From: Notospermus geniculatus
Taxonomy: Eukaryota > Nemertea > Pilidiophora > Heteronemertea > Lineidae
Assembly: GCA_002633025.1 (NCBI GenBank)
Contig: NMRB01000594.1
Span: 163,333-227,332 of the forward strand
Length of the DNA: 64,000 bases
Reading direction: 5' to 3'
Part shown: positions 11,498-22,151 of the stretch, in pieces
How the letters are laid out: every line of letters starts with the position of its first letter
How positions within the stretch are numbered: the stretch's first letter is position 1
The notes under the pieces: generated by a model
Databases searched by the model: none
What the model was told of the DNA's origin: nothing
The model's input: the letters and a program-made list of their open reading frames with translations, nothing else
Translations under genes and position numbers: made by a program

Positions 11498-12888
11498 TGT
11501 AGTTCGAGCTAGTATTACATGTAGTATAGTAGTGTAGCTCCAGGTAAAGGTCTATGTCTACAGAATTGTGTAATTTTTCCCACATTCAGGACCATAGCAG
11601 CATGTTGGACAAATGTTGTCTAGTGTACAGGGGAAAGGTTAATATGTTGTTCAAATGTTGTTGTCAAAAGATCGTGTTGCTCAGGTTTTTAAATGTTGGA
11701 AAAAAGAGGTTTTCAAGTGTTGAAAAAACGTTGCCAGTACACGCAGCTAAATGTGGAATGCCTCTCAGTGAATCTCGTCCACAACCTACATGTATTGTCT
11801 TTCACTCCATTCCAAGTGCATCTTAACAAATTTTAACAATCTTTACGGGGTAGTGGTTGTTGTGCTAGGGACGGAAGGCGGTTATGCCGGCTTATATATT
11901 GTATAATATGTGTCATGTAGATAAGAGATAAATGAATTTATTTAGAGGTAACACTGATGCATACTCAATTCTTTAAACTTCGATACTTTATCGAGACATC
12001 ATTCAGGTGAAACTGTAAATACACTACGTTACATTATTTCTCGTATTTCTTCATTCAATCCCTGGATAATAAGGCATACTAGATTTATGCAAAGTTTATG
12101 AAAGAATGGTCGGCCAACCGCGAAAAGCATACATAGAAGTTTAAAAAAAACAATAAGCTGAACATTGATTCCTGTCTGCATATTCGCTGACAGTAAAAAC
12201 AACACTAAAACCTTTTCTTCTTTGACAAAGGCAGACCACTTTTTCCCGCACTACTTCGAGACGACAGTTGGTTTTCTAGGTCAGAAATGGTACGCTTTAG
12301 ACCGGATATCTCCCGCTCGTACTCTGACTTCGCGTGCTGCAGTTTCTTCCTAAAGATCTCCTGATTGGAGGAAGCTGCGGCGCTCTGCTGCACCCGATTG
12401 GTCTGTTTTTGAAGCTTTAGGAGCTTGGCGTCGTACTGGAATCGGAAAGGAACTGATTAGGCCTACCATGGTGGCGACTATAAAAATCCTGATTTTTTTC
12501 TCGCGGTTGATGTCACCCGGATTTGTCACAATTTATCCAATCATCAATCTCTGCACAATCTCTGCATCAATCTCGACCAACAACCCTGACCAGCCTGTAG
12601 CGCTAACAAATTCGAAGCGCATGAAAATGACGGCCCTTGCCTACCTCAAGTCGAAGTTTCACTTTCTCAGAATGAATTTCTTTCTCGATCTCAGCTATTC
12701 TTTCCTCTAAACGTTTGATCTCTTTCATTTTATCTTCGATTCCACGCTCGTATGTCGCCTTGTCAGCGGCAGCTAAAATGAGCAAACAAAAATCGGGGGT
12801 ATTTTTGGAAGAGGCTGCTCAATGATGGCATTTTGAATTCGCACATTGCCATCCACACTGGAAGGAGCTTTGAAACTATGTGATGTGG
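11498..12888. repeat. Second copy of the 1.4 kb duplicated segment
   Basis: Matches 10031-11496 along its length. This copy continues beyond the duplicated part into 12889 onward (TAGAGGAGCGACG) and is the one contiguous with the upstream exons of the coiled-coil gene. Confidence 0.8.
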
Positions 12889-14328
12889 ATAGAGGAGCGA
12901 CGTGGCTAGTATCAAGTATGGTGCTTTCGAGGGATAAAACTCGTCAATAGGTCCTACAGGGAGAAACGCTCCGTGGCTAATGGACTGAGTGTCGTCAGTG
13001 AAACCCGCGGCACCCATCAGCACTGAAATTGCTCCGGTCGAGTTCCGACTTTTCGTCGCATGGACACAGGGTTCTAATTTTATTTCCCGCATTATTATAG
13101 CCCCTAATCGTCTCCACAATCAATATTATTAACCCACGACCAAAAAGCCTGCTCCAGCAGAGCGACAGAGGCAAGAATCTTTCGGGAACGAGGTCATCCC
13201 CAGGCATGCTCAAGAGACCAAGAGCAAGCCATTGACGACATTGGTCGCGGGTGGTTAATGATGGGCACTTTCTTACCCTGTGCACAGTGGCTGTCCTCTA
13301 AATCCTCCATTTCTTGTTTTTGTTGTACCTTGACGATTTCAATCTCGTCCTTCAGCTGTCCAAACTTGACCTCATGATCATATCTCTCCTTTGTATTTTC
13401 TTCTCGCATTTTTTCTAATTCTAACTTGAGGTCATGGTTGTCGCCTTGGAGGTCGCATCGTGTCTTTAAGACATCATGCAGTTTGTCTATTTGCTCCTGG
13501 AATTGGCGGCAACCTGCAAACGGAGTTGGCGTGGTACATACTCACAAAGTGATTATATATAATAATTTGGCAAGGCTCCATATCGTCGATCCGTGTCACC
13601 AAAAATATGGCGATGTATGCCTGAACGAACGTGAATCGTTTCGCTCGCTTTTGAATTTTTGAACTGACGGTATCGTACCACACAAAAGTCTAAAAGGCGG
13701 TACCTATTGCCACACCTTTGCCACCTTTTATAGGCTAAAGCTTAGCGCACATGTCCGACAAAACTCAATGCGTTAGGGGTGTCTGTTAAAATCGACTGTC
13801 CTGGCTGAATGACGAGTCGACAGCGTTGGGTCAGTCGACTTTAAAAATACCCCCAACGGATCGAGTTTTGTCGGACATGTGTGCTTAGCTTTAGGCCAGA
13901 CTTTTTTATTCCTTGTTTCACAAACCCGCCGAATTGGAAATGCCATAAATTTGGAAAAACAAAAAAAAAATTTTTACAATTTCTCCCGCCCGCCGCTTTC
14001 TTAACCCAAACACTGGCAAAATTTTTAGTCCGCCTTCCTTAAATATTTCTCCTAAAAAGAACTCGAGAAAGAAGGAATAAAAAAAGTCTGGCCTTATCAG
14101 CAATCGTCGTGGCCCAGGAGACAGGCTCTTACCATTTCTGAGCTGTTGCGAAATCTCCTTCTCCTTCAGCAACTCTTTTTGCAGATCTTTGAGATTCCCG
14201 TGGATGTTCATATTATCATTAATCAGGCTGCAAAAGGCATGTTGCCAATCTTGAAAGTCTTCCGTGAGAACGTCCAAGTTCCTTTGTTTAACCTCTTCAC
14301 ATGTCATTTCGGCCTCAGCTAAGCGAAC
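12205..14328 (-). CDS. Unidentified coiled-coil protein, C-terminal part
   Basis: Minus-strand exons 14328-14133, 13513-13277, 12772-12645 and 12435-12205 join in consistent phase (1, 1, 0, then stop) with GT..AG introns. The product is one long heptad-rich coiled coil: VRLAEAEMTCEEVKQRNLD, then CRQFQEQIDKLHDVLKTR, then AADKATYERGIEDKMKEIKR, then YDAKLLKLQKQTNRVQQ, ending with a basic tail SKKKRF. The 5' part is missing: a 93-base N gap starts just upstream (14387-14479) and earlier exons were not found. Charged, non-repetitive heptads of this kind are common in centrosomal and ciliary proteins, but I cannot assign a family member. The gene is head-to-head with UCK. Confidence 0.7.
13747..13890. 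repeat. Palindromic MITE, copy 2
   Basis: CACATGTCCGACAAAACTCA at the left pairs with GAGTTTTGTCGGACATGTG at the right. The core carries ATCGACTGTCCTGGCTGAATG and GACGAGTCGACAGCG, as in the copy at 2748-2880. It lies in the intron between exons 14133-14328 and 13277-13513 of the coiled-coil gene. Confidence 0.8.
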
Positions 14329-14386
14329 CTGGTGGATGACCTGAGTTTGAGGGAGTTAACCTCAAAATTTCGCGGCATTCCCTAAC

Positions 14387-14479
14387 NNNNNNNNNNNNNN
14401 NNNNNNNNNNNNNNNNNNNNNNNNNNNNNNNNNNNNNNNNNNNNNNNNNNNNNNNNNNNNNNNNNNNNNNNNNNNNNNN
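14387..14479. other. Assembly gap (93 N)
   Basis: A run of 93 Ns. Upstream exons of the minus-strand coiled-coil gene, or the inner part of the neighbouring repeat, may be hidden here. Confidence 0.98.
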
Positions 14480-14589
14480 GGGCCCTCCCCCAGAAAAATT
14501 TGACAATTTTAAGTGCTTTTATATGCATTTTCCTTGCATCTGAGAGCAAAATACTCGAATTTTTATGTGATTTAATTTTTCTTGCTAAA

Positions 14590-14803
14590 AAAAATCACTA
14601 CTCTGCCAAAAATAGGGGGGGCGTACGCCCCCCACGCCCCCCCCTGGATCCGGCCCTGCAATATATTTGGCCATCTGGGACGCCCCATTGGCCAACAAAT
14701 CTTTGAAAATCGACCGTGAAATTCTGGAACTTGGTGCAAATTTCAATGTTCTAAGCACAGGGTGCCCCCTTTTTTCCTAAATCCTGGATCCCGCCCCGGC
14801 CTG
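14590..14803. repeat. Repeat of the GGGGCGGATCC family
   Basis: Contains the shared block AATCTTTGAAAATCGACCGTG, AAATTCTGGAA, CTAAGCACAGGGTGCCCCC and the end ATCCTGGATCCCGCCCC. The same sequence occurs at 25920-26075 and 58743-58928. Another GGATCC-type end at 14641-14655 suggests two nested copies. This is a MITE-like DNA repeat with no coding capacity. Confidence 0.65.
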
Positions 14804-15571
14804 TAGGCCTAGGCCTAGTAGGCCTACCGAGCGGTTGGCCAGGACCGCACCGGCCTATGGATGCGGGCCTCGTCGTAGGCCTAGGCCTATCTAGCCTGAC
14901 ACTGGGCGCGCGCTGTGATCCGAGATGGCAATCTCACCGGTTCACACAAACAACATTGGGCATCTCATAGGCCTGCGCTATTTGATTTGACTTTAGCTGA
15001 GGCCCAGCCTACTGCCTAGGTAGGGCAGGCCAGGTGTAATGAAATCTAATGTTCCCGATACCATGTCCGGTTCTTCATGTTCTTATGTTTGTTCAGGGGA
15101 CATCTCAGTGTGCGGCCTATTGTACATAATATGTGTAGTGTAGGCCTACAATCTGTGCACAGAACTGTCAATGTGTGGTGAATAGGGTCTACGCCTGAAA
15201 TGTGCTTACGGTCGGGCAGAAATAGAAGAAACCACTTGAAATAGCAGCACTCAGCAGCAGCAGACGATTACGACCACGTGTATGACATGTATGACGTCTA
15301 CACACGTGCGTCCGCGAACTTTGCCGCCAAAAATTCGAACGTCAGTCGTTGATATTCACGAACGATGGGTTACATTAAACGCGCTCATATCAGACCACCA
15401 TAATAATCGAATCTTTTGTATGCCTACAGATAGGCCTAATGAATATTAATATCGAGTTGATCATGCGTCATATTTACAGTTGGTCTAAGTTTCCCAAACA
15501 CAAAGAAAAATACAAAATGCGCATCTCCGGCTGGGAATTCAACGCCATCTTCACATGTAAAATAGAAAACA

Positions 15572-18500
15572 ATGACTTCGGGACCGAACGGTACGTCTTT
15601 CAATGGATCAAGAAGAGGCTACAGAAATGGGATGCAAGATATTCCAAGACCTGTTATGATCGGTGTAGCTGGGGGAACATCCTCAGGAAAGGTACCGACA
15701 ATTATCATGTTCGATCTTCTTCTCTCGACCGAAAAAACAACCGGAGACTTTCGCCGTTTCGGGCTTTGCCACATGGCCGACGGCACTGCAGTGCATATAG
15801 TATACATTGGACGCTGTACATTTATCTGATCTGTGCACTGCTTACCCAAATGACACAGCATAGGCCACTTCATGTACATGAATATGTAGGCCTATGTGCC
15901 CGCAATGTTGCTGATGCAATTTATAAGAAATGCTCAAATTTCATGTGTGATCGCACAAACAAAGAAGTGAAATGGCTGATTTTGAGATTTTTAGGATGCC
16001 CCAGCCCAGCACCAGCAGCACTCGGCAGCAGCCCAGCCCCAGCTCAGCAGTCAGGAACTTTTGCCGCATCGGGAGGTGACCTCCCAATCGAAAAAACTCC
16101 CAGTCGGGAGGTAATAACCGAATTGAGTTTTCGTACACCTCCCAATTGGGATTTCAATGTTCTCTTCCCTTCCCAACTTTCATCAAATATTGGGGAAAAT
16201 CAATGTCAACTCGGCCAGAAAATTTACTTCAATCAGAAATTTTTTTCACACAAACCTTGATCTTTGTTTCACGTTTTCCACTGGTTACGACCATGCGCAA
16301 ATGCGCGATGTGATGCGCAAATCAGTTCTTAGATTTTGAACTGCCTGATGGAGACATTCCTCCTGTTCAAGCAACAAAAAATTACAACATAATATCCCGT
16401 TTCGGACACAACCTCCCAGTCGGGAGATGCAAAATCCCAATCGGGAGGTGATCTCCCGATGCGGCAAAAGTTCCTGACTGCTCAGTCCTAGCTTTTAGTA
16501 GGCTATCCCTCCTTCCTTTTTTTCCTCCGCTCCTGCCGGTACAACCTAAGACTAATAAAATGTAGTCCTACTTTAGCGGCCCCCCAGCCCTCGGCCTGGA
16601 AATCCCCGATCATCAGTGCCCAAAAAAGGTCCCGATTCACGGAAAAAGTCCAAGGAACAATATAAGATTTCCATTGTGTCCATGATGTGATGGAGTATGT
16701 CACTTCCGATCAGGGATTCTAAAGTTTAGCCCTATAGCTAAGTATAGGACTAGGCCTACTTGGCAAAGGCATCTAGTTCTTAAGATAACATGGTTAAACT
16801 ATAAAATTCATTGGGACATGTTTGAGGACTTGGCCTCAATGATTATTAAAATCTATTCCAGACATCAGTATGTCACCGGGTAATGGACCTATTGGGACAG
16901 ACGGACATGGACTCTAACAATCGTCAAGTCATCATTATCAGCCAGGAGTGTTTTTACAAGAACCTGAATGAAGAAGAACATGAAAGGGCTCAAAGAGGAT
17001 TGTACAATTTTGACCATCCAAGTAAGATCTTATGAAATCGAGATGGGATTCTTGAGTAATAACAAAGCAGATCTTGATTGTCACACTCAACATTGGCATG
17101 TTTATTTTCTGTCTCTATAATTGTGATTCGGATTTTCATACATGTAAAAAACATACCAGTCGGCCTAATGTAGTTGTATGTACTGTAAGTTAGTTGTCCC
17201 CCGCAGTCGACAGACTGCAGGGGACTTACAAACGGGTCTCGTCCGTCGTCCACAACACCAACCTCGACATATGATTACCACTTACACAGTGTGCAATGTA
17301 CTCATCATACACAACATGCCGCCTGGAAACGAGGTCACGCTCCAGATTTGTTCGTCGATTTAGCAAAGAATGTGACCTTAATTAAATATAATCTCGGCAT
17401 CAATAGTTCAACTGTAAACACAACAATAAATGAAAACATTACCAGTGTTTTTCTTATACTTTTAACTTCCAACGAATACAGAACGACAACCAAATTGCAA
17501 TGTCGCGATTTGCCGTAAACCAGTCGTCTCACATCATTTTCCACATTATTTTACTCACTCGCACGTCATGCACCTTCTGAACTCAATAAAAGTCACTTTT
17601 CTATGGTGAAGTGCAGAAATCTTCGCGGCAAACTATTTATTGACCTCTTCAGGATTGGAAAACTGCCACTAGGCCTACTTAGTTGGTTACAACTGGTGTA
17701 CTTTGGAGAACATTTGCTGACATTCCACACCGTCACCGGGTTTGCTTTTTCCAGTTGTTGCACAGTCCAGCACTGTGTACATACCCAGTGCTGGCATAGG
17801 GCCAGCGATGTCAGACGCACACACCGCCGTGTAGCTGCACTGATCTGCATGCCACCCACACATGCACAACTACAGTAGACCTGCATCATATTGTTCAATA
17901 TCAGTAGGCCTAGGCCTACCAAAAGTATCCAATACTAATAGGCCTACATGGGGGCCTACTTGGTGACTTCATTCAATATCAGGGTTTATGCAGCGTCATA
18001 AAAAGTCATAAAAGGTCATAAATTTGGTAGTATGCTTTTATGGCCATTAAAAGTCATTGAATTTCAGCAAATCTGTTTGAATGGTCATAAAAGTCTTTAA
18101 ATTTTGAGCAAACAGTTCTTTGTTTTCATTCATCCAAGCTGTCAACGGGAAAATGGACTTATTTAGAAAGACCAATTAACACTTCCTCAAGACTTCTGCA
18201 ACACCACCAGCCATGTCAGTAATTAGCTCGGCACTGTCTCACTCAAATCATTCATTGACTGTGGTGAAGGTCTTCTGTATTATGTATAAAAAGGGTAATG
18301 ATGGGAAAGAATGACATTCATTAATTTGGGATCTGTTGATTGGATTGAGATTTAAAAGATTCAGAAATGGACTGGAAATTTGTGTCTGTGCTTCGGCTTG
18401 TTGAGTGAAGGAAGTTCAAAATTTAACTTTGCAGAAAGTGTGTACATGTAGATAGTCGGACTGTTGGGGTGTGTTTGTGATGAGTGGGATAAGATTCCGA

Positions 18501-21500
18501 AATGGACTCTAAACAACAGTTCGTTCCTCAGTGTTCAGTGAGCAGGCCTTTATATTATATTCACCCAAATTAACGACGCTCAACGTCGGACCCCAAATTA
18601 AGGGCGCCCAAATTTAAGTCTTGTAATACATTTAATAGGAATCTCAGTCAGATGCCTGGAAATGGCGTCTTTTATCATCTATTTTCAAAACATTTTCTAA
18701 CAAGGGGGACACCCCCTCGCGCTCCTCCCATTGCGCCTTCGGCGCTCTGATGGGGCCTTTGGCTCCATACCACCGTAAATAGAAATAGCCTGAATTAGGG
18801 AATACAAAGGCCTGAGTGAGATAGTAGTAACTTACAATAGTTTGCAAATGTTGTTAAATTTGTTGCTGTATTTCTTGTCTGGTCAGTAGGCTATCGGTCT
18901 ATAGTTTTACCTTTTTTTGTGTTACGAAGAGGTCATAAATTTTAACCTTTTCTGGTACTAAAAGTCATTAAAAAGGTCATAAATCCTAACCACAGATTGC
19001 TGCATAAACCCTGAATATGGCCCCGCATCAACAAATAGCAAACCTGCGGGGGACACAGCTTCTCTGATGCCTTGTTAATCTAGGTACTGGGTCAATACTG
19101 CCAGATGTGGAAAGCATCATATTCCTGCTAACAGTTTTGTCCACAAGTTGGTTGATATGTTTCATGTTTTTATTTGCAGATGCATTTGATTTTGAGTTGA
19201 TGAAAGATACACTACAGGAAATAAAGCGTGGAAAAGGTCCAGTCAAACTCCCGCAGTATGATCTTGTGAACAGTCGAAGGTGGGTATAAATGATGGGCTG
19301 CCTGTCAGTGTTACTCTCAGAGTGACATAGTGTAAACATTGGCACCTTCACCTCTGAGATTCCGGGTTCAATCCCCAATCGCATAACAGTCTTTGTATAT
19401 TTTCCTTGATTCTTTTCTGCAGGAGAGATGAGCCAAGAATAGTTTACCCAGTTGATGTGGTCCTTGTCGAGGGTATCTTAGTCTTTTATCATAAGGACAT
19501 AGTGGATATGTTCAACATGAAGTTATTTGTTGACACAGATCCTGACACTAGGCTCTCCCGAAGAGGTATGTATTATTCTGGATTTAACAAATAGTAGCAA
19601 AGGCAGTTTGTTGATGGGGTTTTTGGCTTTCGCATCCCTGTGCTTCACCAAAACATTTTGGGCATTGTAGGCTAATAGACTCTATCACTCCAAAAGAGCG
19701 CAGCACCTGACGGGACAGCGTCATGACGTCCCGCACGTCATTTCTGAACGCATGACGTGACTCCAAAAAAAATCCGGTTGTTTCAGCGATCATGACGTCG
19801 TGAAACAATCTGATTTTTTTCGTCTCGCCTCAAAACATCATGAATGACGTGCGGGACGTCTTGGACGCTGTCCCGTCAGGTGCTGCACTCTTTTAGAGGA
19901 ATATCCTGTATTATAAGCTGATTATGTTCTAGTGAACTTGAGCGTGTCTGGTTTTCCTAGAATTGGTCACATTTCCCAGTTTAACAGCATTGTTAACAGC
20001 GTTGAATAATAATCTATGTTTGCAGTTGTGCGTGATATAAAGGAGATGCATCGCGACTTAGAACAAGTGTTGAATCAGTACACCACCTACGTCAAGCCAG
20101 CCTTTGAAGAGTTCTGTTTACCTGTAAGTTACTTGCAATATTCAGTGCTCAGCCCAGCATTGCTGGGGGAGTAGCAACAGAAAACCTCAAGATGCAGTGA
20201 ATTTATCGATTCTCATATACCGGTACGCAGTCTTTGGAGTTATCTTTAAGTTTCCTTTGTCATATTTCTCTTTTTAAATTTTTAGACCAAAAAGTGTGCA
20301 GATGTCATCATTCCCAGAGGTGCCGACAATAAAGGTGAATATAACTTATTGCCTGCCCAAATTGGTGAAACCAAAAATTCATGGGCGAGTGCTCCTTTGA
20401 TTCTGTCAGACAGTTTAGAGTATAGGGTGCGACTTAGTTGGGAATCAAACCTGCAGCAGTCGTGAGTCTGACACTCTAACCGTTGCACCAATGGGTTCAT
20501 TCCCATTTCGCCAAATTGCATTTTGCCAAATTCCCAATTCGCCAAAAAAAGTTCCATTTTGCCAAATCCCATTTTGCCAAATTCCCAATTCGCCAAAATC
20601 CCAATTCGCCAAAATCCCATTTTGCCATAATTCCCAATTTGCCAAATTCCCATTTCGCCAAATTCCCATTTTGCCAAATTCCCATTTTGCCAAATTCCCG
20701 TTTTGCCAAATTCCCATTTCGCCAAATTTGTTATTCAGGCTATAACCCCTAATCTAATGGACTGATCCAATGCAAAGTACTTCAAAATAGAGGGTTAGGG
20801 TTAGGATAAGGCCCTTGGTTATCAAACTGTTTCACTCAGGATTTGGAACGGATGGGGCCTATGTCTACACCTTCAAAAAGGAAGAGTAATGTGCCACACC
20901 CAAGGTTACGCAACTCTAGCAGTGTTTGTTCCCTTGACTAGTACCTGTGCTTATGTCAGTGCAGATATATGAAGGGAGCAAACACTGCAAGAGGAGTGTA
21001 ACCCAAGGCATATCAGAAGAACAAAAGAAAATTGAAATTAAAAGCAATCGTTATCGTTGAAGAATTTACCTAGAAAATAACATTGGGCAGTCTTCTTTGG
21101 AATGAATACCATTCGCTTAATTTGTTACACTTCTGAGCCTGCTTCAAAAATTTTTAATATTTGGAACGATTCATTTTGAAAGAACACAGGGGTGTCAAAT
21201 AAATTTCTGGCGAAACGGGAATTTGGCCAAATGGGAATTTGGCGAAACGGGAATTTGGCCAAATGGGAATTTGGCAAATTGGGAATTTGGCAAAATGGGA
21301 TTTTGGCAAAATGGGAATTTGGCAATTTGGGAATTTGGCCAAATGGGAATTTGGCGAAATGGGATTTGGCAAAATGGGATTTGGCGAAATGGGATTTGGC
21401 GAAATGGGAAGTCACCGCACCAATGTGCTCCCATTGGCTTGGTGCTAATACTGTTCAAGGAACTAAATGGCAAGAGAGTTCATACCCTGCAGTAGAGAAT

Positions 21501-21683
21501 GAGTAACAACAGGGGGGTGACGAGAACACTTTAAAGCCAGAATGTTTTAACATTTTCTCCTCTCTTTCAGTCGCCATAGATCTGATCGTACAGCATATTC
21601 AAGAAATTTTGAAGCCGAGTTCAAAGCCAAAGAAACGCGAACGAAACATCTCCGATTCGATCAGCAGCAGTCGGCCACATTAA
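15572..21683 (+). CDS. UCK: Uridine-cytidine kinase
   Basis: Seven exons (15572-15691, 16862-17021, 19180-19279, 19423-19565, 20026-20123, 20286-20334, 21571-21683) join in phase with GT..AG introns to a 260-residue protein, close to the usual length of animal UCK1/UCK2. Exon 1 ends in the P-loop [12 protein letters not shown]; exon 2 gives [30 protein letters not shown] and YNFDHP; exon 3 [12 protein letters not shown] and YDLVNSRR; exon 4 [16 protein letters not shown] and [16 protein letters not shown]; exon 5 [19 protein letters not shown] and [11 protein letters not shown]; exon 6 [15 protein letters not shown]; exon 7 the C-terminal helix and a Ser-rich tail ending RPH. The family phosphorylates uridine and cytidine with ATP (pyrimidine salvage, cytosol). 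Introns 1, 2, 4 and 6 carry mobile repeats. I cannot tell UCK1 from UCK2 orthology. The start ATG has A at -3. Confidence 0.93.
16048..16480. mobile_element. Fold-back element with CCTCCCAGTCGGGAGG-type tandem arms, 5 bp TSD
   Basis: The element begins CAGTCAGGAACTTTTGCCGC and ends with the inverse GCGGCAAAAGTTCCTGACTG. Each arm contains degenerate tandem copies of a CCTCCCRRTCGGGAGG-like word, itself nearly palindromic. The immediate flanks are CTCAG on both sides (16043-16047 and 16481-16485), a 5 bp target duplication. It lies inside UCK intron 1. A long open frame that runs through the left arm is not a gene. Confidence 0.8.
17980..19013. mobile_element. 1.03 kb DNA element with CAGGGTTTATGCAGC ends, 5 bp TSD
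   Basis: Left end CAGGGTTTATGCAGCGTCAT, right end the inverse GCTGCATAAACCCTG. The subterminal regions are rich in direct and inverted copies of AAAAGTCATAAA and GGTCATAAATTT. Flanks are AATAT on both sides (17975-17979 and 19014-19018). A second repeat (18543-18814) is nested inside. No transposase frame is visible, so it is non-autonomous. It lies in UCK intron 2. Confidence 0.8.
18543..18814. mobile_element. Nested CAGGCCTTTATA-type MITE, copy 1
   Basis: Ends CAGGCCTTTATATTA and, inverted, CAGGCCTTTGTATTCCC; flanked by AGTGAG on both sides (6 bp). The body has AATTAAGGGCGCCCAAATTT, ATGCCTGGAAATGG and the C-rich block CCTTCGGCGCTCTGATGGGG. The same element occurs at 41111-41370. Confidence 0.75.
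19310..19390 (+). repeat. tRNA-derived SINE relic
   Basis: Box-B-like TTCCGGGTTCAATCCCC preceded by a degenerate A-box region, in UCK intron 3. No intact cloverleaf can be drawn, so this is a SINE head, not a functional tRNA. Confidence 0.5.
19692..19896. repeat. Palindromic MITE in UCK intron 4
   Basis: AAAAGAGCGCAGCACCTGAC on the left pairs with the inverse GTCAGGTGCTGCACTCTTTT. The arms continue inward as GGGACAGCGT and GACGTCCCGCACGTCATT and their inverses; the total hairpin is about 205 bp. Confidence 0.85.
20410..20493 (-). repeat. tRNA-derived SINE relic interrupted by fold-back element
   Basis: Read on the minus strand, it has an A-box-like TTGGTGCAACGGTTAGAGTG and a B-box-like GGTTTGATTCCCAA. 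The uninterrupted version is at 22565-22650. The fold-back element at 20494-21416 is inserted next to the A box. Not a functional tRNA. Confidence 0.6.
20494..21416. mobile_element. Fold-back element with 16-bp tandem-repeat arms and 9 bp TSD
   Basis: The left arm (20494 to about 20730) is a tandem array of a 16-17 bp unit (TTTGCCAAATTCCCAT and variants). The right arm (about 21193-21416) is the same array inverted. Ends are GGTTCATTCCCATTTCGCC and, inverted, GGTGACTTCCCATTTCGCC. GCACCAATG flanks both sides (20485-20493, 21417-21425). The matching intron in the second UCK copy has only one GCACCAACG and no element, i.e. an empty site. The core of about 450 bp holds nested hairpins and an AGGGTTAGGGTTAGG stretch but no transposase. 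A related core with one arm occurs at 53883-54278, and a miniature at 60354-60477. The 9 bp duplication resembles Mutator-like and fold-back elements. Confidence 0.9.
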
Positions 21684-22150
21684 CTCACAAACAATCAGCT
21701 TTAATCATCACTGTGACAGTTACGTGAAAGATCGTCTAGTGGTGTGAATTCTGCTTTTGAAGTTGACACAGAAAAGTTAAGGATTCTGGGAAAAGTTGTT
21801 ACCCCCTCAGTGCTATTTTCTGAGTCAAGTTCAAAAGTTTATGTAACATATTGTAACAGCATGCAATCACATTTCTGAGACCTGTCAATGGCGTTTTTCA
21901 TTGTCGAGGTATTTTGTAAGTCATTTTTTGAGGCGTTGTATTTTGACTGCGTTGTGGTGTGGTCATTAAACGGGAATTCACCTAGCTTATTTTCGCTGAT
22001 GTCTTCCCATGTATTCTTATAGGGGTAATGTAAATCGGAACATTTTCAACATGCTGTCACTTTCTCGAGATATGGTATTGTGGTTTTCAAGTCTCGTGAA
22101 TTCTGCAACATTAAATGCAAAAAGTTAAAATGTGTTTATTTTCCGAATTT

Positions 22151-22151
22151 T
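22151..22151. other. Single N at contig junction
   Basis: The left side ends in the UCK 3' region; the right side restarts in the middle of UCK exon 5. The N therefore marks a join of overlapping but unmerged contigs. Confidence 0.85.

Larger units (their letters stand above)
20032..22150. repeat. First copy of UCK 3' segment duplicated around a single N
   Basis: From the third codon region of UCK exon 5 to CTCCCTCTG at 22150 this sequence recurs at 22152-23389. The last roughly 610 bases (exon 7 and 3' region) appear identical, while the introns differ by substitutions and by the 923 bp fold-back insertion present only here. The copies abut at one N (22151). Confidence 0.85.

Noticed and set aside
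15439-16260. Long open frame of 273 codons on plus strand
   Set aside because: It overlaps UCK exon 1 in another frame, runs through intron 1 and reads into the arm of the fold-back element at 16048. No domain; the P-loop frame is the real one.
20813-20835. Telomere-like AGGGTTAGGGTTAGG stretch
   Set aside because: Only about two units inside the fold-back core; the related copy at 54040 has a decayed version. No interstitial telomere array.
20282-21506. Open frames on both strands with [17 protein letters not shown]-type repeats
   Set aside because: They are translations of the 16 bp tandem arms of a fold-back element. A 16 bp unit gives a 16-residue repeat in any frame without stops, so openness is not evidence of coding.
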